A DNA stretch of 64,000 nucleotides, taken from contig NZ_JAEUAN010000001.1 in assembly GCF_019511445.1 (NCBI RefSeq), positions 392,488-456,487 of the forward strand, written 5' to 3'. This document shows positions 1 to 12,008 of the stretch, in pieces. Position numbers and translations under genes: made by a program. The first letter of the stretch is position 1, and the number at the start of each line of letters is the position of its first letter. This stretch comes from Aliirhizobium wenxiniae. Lineage in GTDB: Bacteria > Pseudomonadota > Alphaproteobacteria > Rhizobiales > Rhizobiaceae. A model generated the notes under the pieces. The model did not search any database. It saw nothing but the letters and a program-made list of their open reading frames with translations, and was not told the origin of the DNA.

Positions 1-1
1 G

Positions 2-1225
2 TCGCTGAAAGAACGGTTGGCGATCCTTTCGGACGCCGCGAAATATGATGCTTCCTGCGCCTCAAGCGGGACGGTGAAGCGTGATTCGTCTGCAAGCGGC
101 GGGCTGGGTTCGACCGAGGGATCGGGCATTTGCCATGCCTATGCGCCGGATGGGCGATGCATCTCGCTTCTGAAAATCCTGCTCACCAACTTCTGCATCT
201 ATGATTGCGCCTATTGCATCAACCGGTCTTCCAGCAATGTGGAACGCGCCCGTTTTACGCCGGAAGAGGTGATCTGGCTGACGCTGGAATTTTACCGCCG
301 CAACTACATCGAGGGGCTGTTTTTATCGTCGGGAATTATTCGCTCGTCGGATCATACGATGGAGGAAATGGTGCGGATTGCCCGTGAGCTTCGCACAGTC
401 CATAATTTTCGTGGCTATATCCATCTCAAGTCTATCCCTGAAGCCTCGGCGCATCTGATCGAGGAAGCCGGGCTTTATGCAGACCGGTTGTCGATCAATA
501 TCGAGTTGCCCACCGATGCCGGGATCGGACGATTTGCACCGGAAAAACAGCCGGACAATATTCGCCGTTCGATGGGCAATTTGCGGCTGAAGATCGAGGA
601 GATGGCGGAGCCGACGCTGCAGACGAAAAGACGGAAAAAATTCGCGCCGGCGGGGCAGAGCACCCAGATGATCGTCGGCGCAGATGGCGCCAGTGATACA
701 ACCATCCTCGGCACGAGTGCGCGGCTCTATGGAAGCTACGGCCTCAAGCGCGTGTATTATTCGGCTTTCAGTCCCATTCCCGATTCGTCGAAGAATCTGC
801 CGCTGATCAAGCCGCCCTTGATGCGCGAGCATCGCCTCTATCAGGCCGACTGGCTTTATCGCTTTTATGGTTTCGATATCGGCGAAATAACGTCGGGGCG
901 GGAAGGCGGCATGCTGGATCTTGATCTCGACCCAAAGCTTGCATGGGCGTTGTCCCACCGCGAGCGGTTTCCTGTCGACATCAATCGGGCTGATCGGGAG
1001 ATACTGCTCAGAGTGCCGGGTTTCGGCACCAAGACAGTCAAGGGTATTGTCTCATCGCGGCGTTTTCGCAGGCTGAGGCTCGATGATCTGAAGCGGCTTG
1101 GCGTGTCGCTCAGGAAGGTACAGCCGTTTATCGTCTGTGATGGCTGGACGCCGCACCGACTGGTCGATCGATCGGATCTTCGGGCCATGTTTCAACCCAA
1201 GCCGGAGCAACTGTCGCTATTATGA
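2..1225 (+). CDS. Radical SAM protein with C-terminal HhH, putative DNA modification/repair (5' end outside window)
   Basis: The protein has a radical SAM cluster motif C-x3-C-x2-C (cysteine codons at 194, 206 and 215), then a TIM-barrel-like middle, and near the end a helix-hairpin-helix (VPGFGTKTVKGI, around 1012-1050) of the type that contacts DNA. This architecture matches the family annotated as putative DNA modification/repair radical SAM protein; the reaction is unknown. The reading frame is open to the left edge and the residues encoded before the TTG at 17 (SLKER) fit the family's N-terminus, so I treat the gene as lacking its first few codons. Its stop overlaps the start of the UdgX gene (ATGA), so the two are translationally coupled and probably act together on DNA. 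Confidence 0.85.
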   Translation, partial: SLKERLAILSDAAKYDASCASSGTVKRDSSASGGLGSTEGSGICHAYAPDGRCISLLKILLTNFCIYDCAYCINRSSSNVERARFTPEEVIWLTLEFYRRNYIEGLFLSSGIIRSSDHTMEEMVRIARELRTVHNFRGYIHLKSIPEASAHLIEEAGLYADRLSINIELPTDAGIGRFAPEKQPDNIRRSMGNLRLKIEEMAEPTLQTKRRKKFAPAGQSTQMIVGADGASDTTILGTSARLYGSYGLKRVYYSAFSPIPDSSKNLPLIKPPLMREHRLYQADWLYRFYGFDIGEITSGREGGMLDLDLDPKLAWALSHRERFPVDINRADREILLRVPGFGTKTVKGIVSSRRFRRLRLDDLKRLGVSLRKVQPFIVCDGWTPHRLVDRSDLRAMFQPKPEQLSLL

Positions 1226-2673
1226 TGTTTCGCTATTCCTTGCGGGGGCGGGGCGATGTCAACGAGTGGCGGGAGGCCGCCCGTGGTTTCATGATGGCCG
1301 GTATCGCTCCGGAATATATTGAATGGCGGACGATGGATGATGCCGACGGCCTGTTCGGCTTCGACGACAACCGGCTGCCGCAGCCGGCAGATCCTCCACC
1401 GAAAATCTCTGTGCAGCCCTCGTTCATCAAGCTGGCGGAGGCGGTTGTCTGTCATTCCGATCCGACGCGGTTTGCGCTTCTCTACCGGCTGCTGTTCAGG
1501 CTCTTCCATTCGCGTGGCCTGCTGAACATGGCGTCCGACCCTGATGTGACAGCGGCCCGGCGGTTGGCGAAATCGGTCGGGCGCGACTATCACAAGATGA
1601 CGGCCTTCGTGCGGTTCAAGGAGTTGCCGCTGCCGGAGGGGGACGTCGGGCGACGGCGTTTCGTGTCGTGGTTCGAGCCCGATCATTTCATCGTTGCCCG
1701 CGTGGCGCCATTTTTTCAGCGGCGATTTACCGATATGGACTGGCTGATCGTCACGCCGAAAGGGTCTGCGTCCTGGGATGGCGAGACGCTGAGGACAAGC
1801 GACGATCCGGCCCCAAAGCCAGATCTTCGCGACGACACCGACGATCTCTGGCGCACTTATTACTCTTCCATCTTCAATCCGGCGCGGCTGAAGGTGAAGA
1901 TGATGACGACCGAGATGCCGAAGAAATACTGGAAAAACCTGCCGGAGGCGGAGCTCATTCCGGGCATGATCGCCAAGGCCGAGGCGAGCGTTCTGGAAAT
2001 GGCGGCACGGCAGGCAAGCGAGCCACTGCCTTATCACCACCGCATCCAGGAGGCGGCTTCCAAGGTTCCTGTGGCACCGCGTCCCGCAGCAGGTACGCTC
2101 GCTGGCGTGCGGGAGGAAGCGCGCCATTGCACCCGCTGCGATATCCATTGCCTTGCCACCCAGACGGTGTTTGGCGAGGGGCCGGCGGATGCTCAAGTGA
2201 TGGTGATCGGCGAGCAGCCGGGGGATCAGGAAGATCTGGCAGGACGGCCATTCGTCGGGCCGGCGGGGCAATTGTTCAACGACACGCTGAAGGCGGTCGG
2301 TATCGAGCGCGACCAGCTCTACATCACCAATGCGGTGAAGCACTTCAAATACCAGCCGCGCGGCAAGCGGCGCATCCACCAGAAGCCGAATATGGGGGAG
2401 ATCCGACAATGTCGTTGGTGGTTGACCCAGGAAATAGAACTGGTGAAGCCCAGGTTGATCGTGGCGATGGGGGCGTCGGCATTGTTTGCGCTGACCGACA
2501 TGCGACAGAAGCTCGACGATGTCAGAAGTGAACCGATCGCGATGGAGGGGGGCAAGACGCTGTTCGTGACCGTTCACCCGTCCTATCTGCTACGCATTCC
2601 AGACGAGGGGCAAAGGCGCGATGAGCTTATGCGTTTCCGCGAGGATCTGGCGGCTGTGCAGCGGCTGATGTGA
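1222..2673 (+). CDS. UdgX-type uracil-DNA glycosylase fused to N-terminal DUF4130 domain
   Basis: The C-terminal half is a family-4-like uracil-DNA glycosylase. Visible features are the GEQPGDQED active-site loop (residues 330-338), iron-sulfur cysteines (C303, C306, C310 and C397 are candidates), the KRRIH insertion with His386, and HPSYLLR near the end. KRRIH is the hallmark of UdgX, which in mycobacteria forms a covalent bond between the loop histidine and the abasic sugar after uracil removal. The first roughly 250 residues match DUF4130, a domain found with this radical SAM partner. Start ATG at 1222 overlaps the upstream stop (ATGA). Length is 483 residues, about twice a single-domain UdgX, because of the fusion. 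Covalent capture here is inferred from the motif. Confidence 0.9.
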   Translation: MMFRYSLRGRGDVNEWREAARGFMMAGIAPEYIEWRTMDDADGLFGFDDNRLPQPADPPPKISVQPSFIKLAEAVVCHSDPTRFALLYRLLFRLFHSRGLLNMASDPDVTAARRLAKSVGRDYHKMTAFVRFKELPLPEGDVGRRRFVSWFEPDHFIVARVAPFFQRRFTDMDWLIVTPKGSASWDGETLRTSDDPAPKPDLRDDTDDLWRTYYSSIFNPARLKVKMMTTEMPKKYWKNLPEAELIPGMIAKAEASVLEMAARQASEPLPYHHRIQEAASKVPVAPRPAAGTLAGVREEARHCTRCDIHCLATQTVFGEGPADAQVMVIGEQPGDQEDLAGRPFVGPAGQLFNDTLKAVGIERDQLYITNAVKHFKYQPRGKRRIHQKPNMGEIRQCRWWLTQEIELVKPRLIVAMGASALFALTDMRQKLDDVRSEPIAMEGGKTLFVTVHPSYLLRIPDEGQRRDELMRFREDLAAVQRLM

Positions 2674-3064
2674 GTGCCAAACGGTTATGCACAGGGCAAT
2701 GCTGCGCTGCAGTATCATTTCGGAGCGTAGATGGTGCGATGCGAGACAACGGGAACAAAATCCTTCTGCTGTCGCCCTATAACCTTAACGTTTGCAGGGC
2801 ATGTCGCGAGACAATCGGAAGTTTCCTGCCTAGTTTCGCTGCAGGACCAACCCTTGGAGGTGCCGTCGCATGACGAGGCGCGTCGCAAGTCTGATCATGT
2901 CCGTCTACGTCGCATTGGCGATGTGGACCAGCTTGGCCTTGGCGTCACTTCTGATGTGGAAATTCCTCCGGGATGTTTCCGGATGAATGTGGTCCATGAT
3001 GGGCCATGGCCGCCTTTACGCAAGTGGAGGCGGCCGATCACCGGCTCATCCAGAAGGCAAGCTG
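2674..3064. other. 391-base intergenic region with one small ORF
   Basis: No long gene fits between udgX and the convergent DUF2235 gene. The only coding candidate with a good ribosome binding site is the 38-codon ORF at 2870-2986. A GGAAC at 2752 resembles an EcfG -35 box, but no CGTT follows at 16-17 bases, so I do not call a promoter there. Confidence 0.5.
2870..2986 (+). CDS. Small single-pass membrane protein candidate (38 aa)
   Basis: An ATG preceded by a strong GGAGG (2856-2860, nine bases upstream) opens a 38-codon frame. The product begins MTRRVASLIM, continues as one hydrophobic stretch of about 22 residues rich in Ala, Leu, Met and Trp, and ends KFLRDVSG. A positively charged N-terminus, one membrane segment and a short charged tail fit a small inner-membrane protein. 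I recognise no family. Support comes from the ribosome binding site and the composition only; no conservation could be checked. Confidence 0.45.
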   Translation: MTRRVASLIMSVYVALAMWTSLALASLLMWKFLRDVSG

Positions 3065-4270
3065 TCAATTGACGTAAACGGGATCCTGCGGCAGGTTGGC
3101 AGGAATGTAGCTGCCTGCCTCGACACGTGTTTTCACCGTTTCATGCAGCAGTGCGCCATTCGGCACCAGTCGGTAATCCTTCAGCGGAATATAGACCGAC
3201 CTGCGGTCGCCGCGCTTGCGCCAGGAGTTTTCCGGCACACGTCGCGGCAGATATTCGAGAAGCTTCCAGCCGATATTCATGGAATTGTGCAGGGCAGTCG
3301 TCGGGTTCAGTTTCACATATTTGTTGTTACGCTCTCCGAGCACGATGTCGTTGACCGTTTGTGTGCGGTAGAGGAGGCCGGTCTCTTTTGTCTCGCAGAT
3401 CATCCAGTCTAGCGGGATTTTCACCTGTCCGCTTTCCGCTTCCGGATAGCCGCCGCCGACATCGCCGTGGACGCCGGAAAACCAGACTTCGCGGAAATTC
3501 TGCCTGGCCTTGACCTTCTTGAACGGGCTGCCGCGATAATCCTGATCGGGCACCCAGAGCTCCGGCTGGAACATGGTGCGGCGTTCGTCGATGGCGACGG
3601 CATGGCGTACATATTCGACGCTCGGGTTTTTCGCCGTGAAGGGATGTGTCTTCATCTGCAGCCAGTGTTTGCCGGGTTCGATCACCGAGGCGACCGTGTC
3701 GAACAGGCCGAGCAGTTTTATCGGCGGGCGGCCGGTGCGCAGGGTTCGCTCGTAAAGGCGCATGGAAGCGAAGGCGGAGCGGTTCTCGCCCTCCTGTACC
3801 ATGTCGCGGTCGATCTCTTCTTGTGCGGGAATGCCCTTGTAGGTGTTGTAGGCGTAATCCAAGAGGTTCAGATGCGTGCGGCTCATGAAACCCAGCGCGT
3901 GGATGAAGCCGGCGAGCACACGGGCGGTATAGGCGCCACGGCTGAAGCCGAAGATGTAGATGCGGTCGCGATCCTTGTAGCTGCCGCTATCGTCCTTGGT
4001 GCCGGGGTCGTAGTTTTCGATCAGGAAACGGTAGGCCTCCTTGACGTTCTCATCCATGCCCCAGCCGGTCGCCAGTCCCCAGACCTCGACCGTATCGCGA
4101 TAGAGCTTTGACCAGGCATTGTTGGCGCCGAATGTGCCGACACCGGGATCGTAATAGACGATCTGCTTGTCCGACCGTTCCAGCGCACCGAACAGCCTCA
4201 GGATATTGGTGCGGTCGGCCGAAATTTCGTTCGACGTGCCGTCGAACAGGATGACGATGTTCTTCGACAT
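3065..4270 (-). CDS. DUF2235 alpha/beta hydrolase (phospholipase-like)
   Basis: A 401-residue protein of the DUF2235 family. It opens with the family's IVILFDGTSN strand, carries the nucleophile elbow GFSRG (Ser110), an LGLFDTVAS segment that can supply the acidic residue, and VHGDVGGGYPE, which carries the likely catalytic histidine. DUF2235 domains occur in type VI secretion lipase effectors (Tle1-like) and in uncharacterised stand-alone hydrolases. No signal peptide and no VgrG/PAAR gene is near, so an effector role is not supported. It lies 68 bases downstream of, and on the same strand as, a small membrane/coiled-coil gene that may be its partner. Substrate unknown. Confidence 0.85.
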   Translation of the reverse strand: MSKNIVILFDGTSNEISADRTNILRLFGALERSDKQIVYYDPGVGTFGANNAWSKLYRDTVEVWGLATGWGMDENVKEAYRFLIENYDPGTKDDSGSYKDRDRIYIFGFSRGAYTARVLAGFIHALGFMSRTHLNLLDYAYNTYKGIPAQEEIDRDMVQEGENRSAFASMRLYERTLRTGRPPIKLLGLFDTVASVIEPGKHWLQMKTHPFTAKNPSVEYVRHAVAIDERRTMFQPELWVPDQDYRGSPFKKVKARQNFREVWFSGVHGDVGGGYPEAESGQVKIPLDWMICETKETGLLYRTQTVNDIVLGERNNKYVKLNPTTALHNSMNIGWKLLEYLPRRVPENSWRKRGDRRSVYIPLKDYRLVPNGALLHETVKTRVEAGSYIPANLPQDPVYVN

Positions 4271-4338
4271 GAACCTGCTCCGACGAGATGAAAAACGTTA
4301 GAATGGCGACGGTGCGGCTGAAGGCAAATACTTCCAAA

Positions 4339-4860
4339 CTATCTGGGCGGTGCAATTGTCTGGAGCGTATCATTCAGCCCCTTCAATTGTCCTCCACTTG
4401 AGATGATGGCTTGGTCGATGGTTTTGATCTTCCCGTCAAATTTCTGAAAATTCTCTTGGATGATGCTCAGATCAAGTGCGGGTGCGCTGGATGGATCGTT
4501 CGATGATCCGGTAGCCGGCAGTGCAAGCGCAATCTCGTTGACCTGTGTCTTGAGGATGTCGAGTGCGTCGCGGACCTCTTTTATTGCCCTCTTGTTGTCA
4601 TCAACAGCATTGCCGGCCTTCGATAGCGCTCCGGCAATCGTTTCGATCTTGCCTTCATCTTTGCTCCAAGAAATACTGGAAAAGACCGCCGAACCGCATA
4701 GCGCGGCGCCGAAGAAGACAGCTCCAAGCAATGGCACCGTAAGCTGATTTCGCACGATCGCCACGACCGCGGCGAGGAGGAGCAGCGCGCCGATAACCAC
4801 TGGAGTAAGGCCAAGGATCACATGATAATTGGTCGCTAGCCACGAAGGTTCGGAATTCAT
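4339..4860 (-). CDS. Hypothetical two-TM protein with coiled-coil tail
   Basis: I do not recognise the family. From the chosen ATG (4860, preceded by GGAGG) the 173-residue product has two hydrophobic segments near the N-terminus (about residues 13-35 and 42-60), then an extended charged region with heptad-like spacing that suggests coiled coil, and a Ser/Pro/Ala-rich linker. Topology is probably membrane anchor plus soluble rod. It is the first gene of a likely two-gene unit with the DUF2235 hydrolase. An upstream in-frame ATG would add 11 residues but lacks a comparable ribosome binding site. Confidence 0.65.
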   Translation of the reverse strand: MNSEPSWLATNYHVILGLTPVVIGALLLLAAVVAIVRNQLTVPLLGAVFFGAALCGSAVFSSISWSKDEGKIETIAGALSKAGNAVDDNKRAIKEVRDALDILKTQVNEIALALPATGSSNDPSSAPALDLSIIQENFQKFDGKIKTIDQAIISSGGQLKGLNDTLQTIAPPR

Positions 4861-4889
4861 GATGCCCTCCATCCGTATAAGCTTAAATG

Positions 4890-4905
4890 CCAATACTACT
4901 ATTGG
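4890..4905. promoter_or_regulatory. Operator-like palindrome upstream of the membrane/DUF2235 unit
   Basis: CCAATA-4-TATTGG is a perfect six-base inverted repeat about 30 bases before the start at 4860. On the minus strand a -35-like TTGACT lies just upstream (4911-4916), so the palindrome would sit in the promoter. Regulator unknown. Confidence 0.35.
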
Positions 4906-5115
4906 ATGAAAGTCAATTTAATCGCTCTCATTTGGTGCATCTGTTCTTCGATCGTTCGCTTTACGTAAAATGATTTTGTATCGTCGGGGTTGGAGATTGT
5001 CCCATTTCGGCACGATAACGGCGGGAAATATTACGTCTATCTATGTCTGCGCGTGCGTTCATCCGCTCGGAGTAAGCACCGCAGGGCACCACTTACATGC
5101 TGGCAACAAGCAGGA

Positions 5116-5586
5116 TTAACGTGGCGACCTGAAGGTGGTCGCGACCGAAGTCAGGACTGCCTCCAGCCGATCGAAATTCTGTTCGTTGGCGGCTGAGAGG
5201 AATTTTTCGATCTCGCGATTTTGCTCCGTGTCTTCGAAGCTCATGCGCCAGGTGAGGCGGGTGCCTTCTGCGTCATCATGGTAGCCGATCTCCAGCCCGA
5301 AGGCGTGCTTCGGGCCGTGGTGGAAGGCGGCGATCCGCTCGTCCTGGCGGATCTCCTCGAAGGTCCAGTGATTTTTGAAGTCCGTGTCGCTGGAGGAGGT
5401 CATGACGATCACCCATGTGCCGCCGTTGACGAAATCGAAGCGCTCCACGCGATTGGTGAAGCCGTGCGGTCCCCACCATTTTTCGAGTAGGCGGGGATCG
5501 GAAAACGCCCTGAAAAGCGTGGCGCGGTCAGTGGCGAAGATGCGCTCGTTCTCGATGATCAGCGAGCGGTTCACAGCATCGGTCAT
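5116..5586 (-). CDS. SRPBCC / AHSA1-domain protein
   Basis: 156 residues with the classic AHSA1 (Aha1 C-terminal, Bet v1-like) signature: an N-terminal RIFATDRATLFRAF strand-helix, DPRLLEKWWGPHGFT, then GGTW and a terminal helix (FLSAANEQNFDRLEAVL). Proteins of this START-like fold bind hydrophobic ligands in a cavity; bacterial members are often called activators of Hsp90 ATPase-like or polyketide cyclase-like, but few have a defined role. The gene stands alone between carB and the DUF2235 unit, transcribed on the minus strand. No specific ligand can be inferred. Confidence 0.85.
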   Translation of the reverse strand: MTDAVNRSLIIENERIFATDRATLFRAFSDPRLLEKWWGPHGFTNRVERFDFVNGGTWVIVMTSSSDTDFKNHWTFEEIRQDERIAAFHHGPKHAFGLEIGYHDDAEGTRLTWRMSFEDTEQNREIEKFLSAANEQNFDRLEAVLTSVATTFRSPR

Positions 5587-5641
5587 GGTCGGCCTCCGTT
5601 TCGGCGTCCGGTATATCTCTCAACCGGGTAAATAGCGGAGG

Positions 5642-5672
5642 GAAAAAGAGCCGGTCAACTGGATGCTGACCG
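5642..5672 (-). terminator. Rho-independent terminator of carB
   Basis: Downstream of the carB stop the minus strand has CGGTCA-9-TGACCG followed by a run of five T (AAAAA at 5643-5647 on the plus strand). Confidence 0.65.
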
Positions 5673-5685
5673 ACTCCGATATCGC

Positions 5686-9171
<3,486 letters not shown>

Positions 9172-9270
9172 GGTCTCTATCCGCTCTTTAGTCTGCGCGA
9201 AAAACCGGCACGGGGCATAGAAGCTCCGGTCGGGTCACGTGCGCATCATTTTTCTGGCTAGACGCGGCTT

Positions 9271-9291
9271 ATAGGCAAATGTGGAGCCTAT
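9271..9291. promoter_or_regulatory. Inverted repeat in the carB / PAP2-like divergent region
   Basis: ATAGGC-9-GCCTAT lies in the 262-base divergent spacer about 100 bases upstream of carB. It could be an operator or a leader hairpin; no convincing -35/-10 pair for carB was found around it. Confidence 0.25.
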
Positions 9292-9433
9292 GAGAACCCC
9301 ATAAATCGGCAAATCGACAGGAAACATGGCGGATTGTCTGCAGGCGTATAATTAATCGTTAACTGCTGGGGAATACTTGGATTGTCGGGGTGTTTTCAGT
9401 TTCTATGAGTTATTCTTGGCTGGGGGCTGAGTC

Positions 9434-10537
9434 ATGTTTAGTAGAAATCCTGGTTCAATTCTTTTGGCTATCGCCAAAAGGGTGTTTTTTCGTATGCGAT
9501 CGGACTGTTATTTCTATATGATAACATTCTTGTATACGTTGATTGCAATATGTCTTGCATGGAGTGATAGCTCGTTTCCCATGCTGTCGCACGCTCTATA
9601 CTTCGACCAATGGACGAAGCTTTTTCTTTTCATCATGCCGATGGCTGCGATCATTTTCGATTTTACGCTGGTGATCCACCGCTTTGATCGCCGCCGCCTT
9701 TTGGCGCTCCGGCGCGTCTTTTCGCCCAAGCGGATCGCCGGCCTTGTTTCCGGAGTATTGTTGCTGGGAGTGCTGATGTTCTTCCAGGGCAGCTTTACGT
9801 CCATCAAAAACATGCTGCCGGTCCTGCGCGGCGGTTTTCTGGTCGATCGTGAGCAGGCCGATTTCGATGCCTGGCTGCACTTCGGTACCGATCCCTGGAT
9901 CTGGCTCCACTCGTTCATGGCGCGCGACTGGGTCCGTCTCGTCATCGATTTCAACTATGGTATTGTTTGGTTTATCCTGTGTTTCGGGGCGCTTTTCTTC
10001 GTCGCGACATCGCCGTCTGCCGATGGTATCCGCAAGCGCTATCTGTTGATGTTTGCCTTCGTCTGGATCGGCTGCGGCAATATCCTGGCAGGACTGTTTC
10101 TTTCGGCGGGACCGGTCTTCTATGGCGAAGTCGTCGGAGATCATGCGCGCTTTGCTGATCTGGTCGCATTCCTGAACCGTAGCCAAGGGGCGAATTCGGC
10201 GGCGGCTTATCAGGCCTATCTATGGGATCTTCATGAAAGCGGCGACACCGGTTTCGGTAGCGGCATATCCGCCTTTCCCAGCATCCATGTCGGGTTGATC
10301 ACGCTCAATGCCCTGTTTCTGAATGAATATTCTCGACGTCTGGGCGCTGCGGCCTTCGCTTATGTCGCGTGTATCCAGATCAGTTCGGTCTATCTCGGCT
10401 GGCATTACGCCATCGATGGCTATGTCTCTATGGCTGTGGTTGTGGCCGCCTTTTATGGAACGGCGGCAGTCTCGCGATATTGGTCGCAGCGGACACGTGC
10501 CGAGCCAATTACCGTGTCGGTGCCGGCCTCTTCATAG
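9434..10537 (+). CDS. PAP2-superfamily membrane protein (inositolphosphotransferase-like)
   Basis: 367 residues with about six to eight hydrophobic segments. The C-terminal third carries FPSIHVG and YLGWHYAIDGY, the reduced PAP2 motifs seen in the inositolphosphotransferase (Aur1/Ipt1-like, PAP2_3) branch; the histidines of these motifs would form the active site facing the membrane surface. Such enzymes move phospho-head groups between lipids, but the substrate here cannot be read from sequence. The first about 200 bases are clearly more AT-rich than the rest. It is transcribed divergently from carB and followed by an imperfect hairpin (about 10524-10548) without a T run. Confidence 0.75.
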   Translation: MFSRNPGSILLAIAKRVFFRMRSDCYFYMITFLYTLIAICLAWSDSSFPMLSHALYFDQWTKLFLFIMPMAAIIFDFTLVIHRFDRRRLLALRRVFSPKRIAGLVSGVLLLGVLMFFQGSFTSIKNMLPVLRGGFLVDREQADFDAWLHFGTDPWIWLHSFMARDWVRLVIDFNYGIVWFILCFGALFFVATSPSADGIRKRYLLMFAFVWIGCGNILAGLFLSAGPVFYGEVVGDHARFADLVAFLNRSQGANSAAAYQAYLWDLHESGDTGFGSGISAFPSIHVGLITLNALFLNEYSRRLGAAAFAYVACIQISSVYLGWHYAIDGYVSMAVVVAAFYGTAAVSRYWSQRTRAEPITVSVPASS

Positions 10538-10695
10538 AAAGAGGCCGCGATCCGATGGAGCGTGACGCTTAACCGTACCGCTTGCGCCAAAGCTGTCATG
10601 GACAATCGAACCGAGCGGTACTATTCCTGCCGTTCATCAAGAATATTTGCGGCGGTGGCATCTGAGACGGCATCCGCTTGCGCGGAGGAATACTC

Positions 10696-11919
10696 ATGGC
10701 CGATGCAATATCCAAAACCGCGGCAACGCCGGCGGCGAGTGCCGTCGCAGAAAAAACCGTTCTGCCGATCATTCTGGCGGCAAGTTTCTGCCATATGCTC
10801 AACGACATCATGCAATCGATGATTTCGGCGATCTATCCGATGCTGAAGGCAGACTTCCATCTGGACTTCTGGCAGATCGGCATCCTGACGCTGGCTTTCC
10901 AGTGCACGGCCTCGCTTTTGCAGCCGGTGATCGGCATCGTCACCGACAAGAGGCCCTATCCCTATTCGCTGCCGATCGGCATGGCATCGACTTTCTTCGG
11001 GCTGATCCTGCTTGCCTGGGCGCCGACCTACGCCATACTGGTGATTGCCGCAGGTCTCGTCGGCATCGGGTCGGCCGTATTCCACCCGGAAGCCTCGCGT
11101 GTCGCGCGGCTTGCCGCTGGTGGTCGTTACGGTTTCGCGCAGGCGACGTTCCAGGTCGGCGGCAATTTTGGCCAGTCGATCGGGCCGCTGCTCGCCGCCT
11201 TTATCATCGTGCCGATGGGGCAGGGCAGCGTCGGCTGGTTTTCCGGCATGGCCCTTCTCGGCATCATCGTGCTCACCTGGATCGCGCGCTGGTACAAGGC
11301 GCATATGGCCGCCAACAAGGGAAAGAAGAAGGTTCTCGGTGCCCATAACCTGTCGAAGAACACGGTCGTCATGGCGCTGATCGTGCTGACGATCCTGACA
11401 TTCTCGAAGAACGCCTATATGGCTTCTATCAGCAGCTATTACACCTTCTTCGCCATCGAGCGTTTCGGCGTTTCGGTGCAGATGTCGCAGATCATGTTGT
11501 TCGTGTTCCTCGGTGCCGTCGCGCTCGGCACCGTCGTTGGTGGTCCGATCGGTGATCGGTTCGGCTCGAAAGTGGTGATCTGGGTGTCGATCCTCGGCGT
11601 GCTGCCTTTCACGCTCGCCATGCCCTATGCCAACCTTCCGGTCACGATCGTGCTTTCGGCGATCATCGGCTTCATCATGGCCTCGTCCTTCCCGGCGATC
11701 ATCGTCATGGCGCAGGAACTGGTACCGGGACGTGTGGGCATGATTGCCGGTATCTTCTTCGGTATCGCTTTCGGTGTCGGTGGTATCGCGGCCGCAGTGC
11801 TCGGCGTGCTTGCCGATAGCCACGGGATCATCTTCGTCTATGGCGTCTGCTCTTTCCTGCCGGCAATCGGCCTGCTGACGGTGTTTCTCCCCAGCAAGAA
11901 ACAGCTGCGGGTGGCGTGA
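10696..11919 (+). CDS. fsr: MFS transporter, fosmidomycin-resistance (Fsr) type
   Basis: 407 residues and about 12 membrane segments. The N-terminal segment LAASFCHMLNDIMQSMISAI and the following YPMLKADFHL are strongly Fsr-like, and the VTDKRPYP loop sits where MFS motif A is expected. The start is ATG 10696, preceded by GGAGGA at 10684. Fsr proteins export fosmidomycin in E. coli; the physiological substrate of most homologues is unknown. It stands alone on the plus strand. Confidence 0.85.
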   Translation: MADAISKTAATPAASAVAEKTVLPIILAASFCHMLNDIMQSMISAIYPMLKADFHLDFWQIGILTLAFQCTASLLQPVIGIVTDKRPYPYSLPIGMASTFFGLILLAWAPTYAILVIAAGLVGIGSAVFHPEASRVARLAAGGRYGFAQATFQVGGNFGQSIGPLLAAFIIVPMGQGSVGWFSGMALLGIIVLTWIARWYKAHMAANKGKKKVLGAHNLSKNTVVMALIVLTILTFSKNAYMASISSYYTFFAIERFGVSVQMSQIMLFVFLGAVALGTVVGGPIGDRFGSKVVIWVSILGVLPFTLAMPYANLPVTIVLSAIIGFIMASSFPAIIVMAQELVPGRVGMIAGIFFGIAFGVGGIAAAVLGVLADSHGIIFVYGVCSFLPAIGLLTVFLPSKKQLRVA

Positions 11920-12008
11920 GGGCATTTCACCAATCCCTCATCGCCTTTCCTCGCCGTTGCGCTATATTGTCCGTTGTTAATACATAGAGCCGCCGAGGAG
12001 TGGGCACG

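Noticed and set aside
1192..2577. 461-codon open frame opposite udgX
   Set aside because: Antisense shadow; the plus strand has unmistakable UdgX motifs.
2752..2800. EcfG promoter from GGAAC at 2752
   Set aside because: Next CGTT is 32 bases away, twice the allowed spacing.
3065..4270. DUF2235 protein as a type VI effector
   Set aside because: No VgrG, PAAR, Hcp or immunity lipoprotein near; only the lipase-like domain is present.
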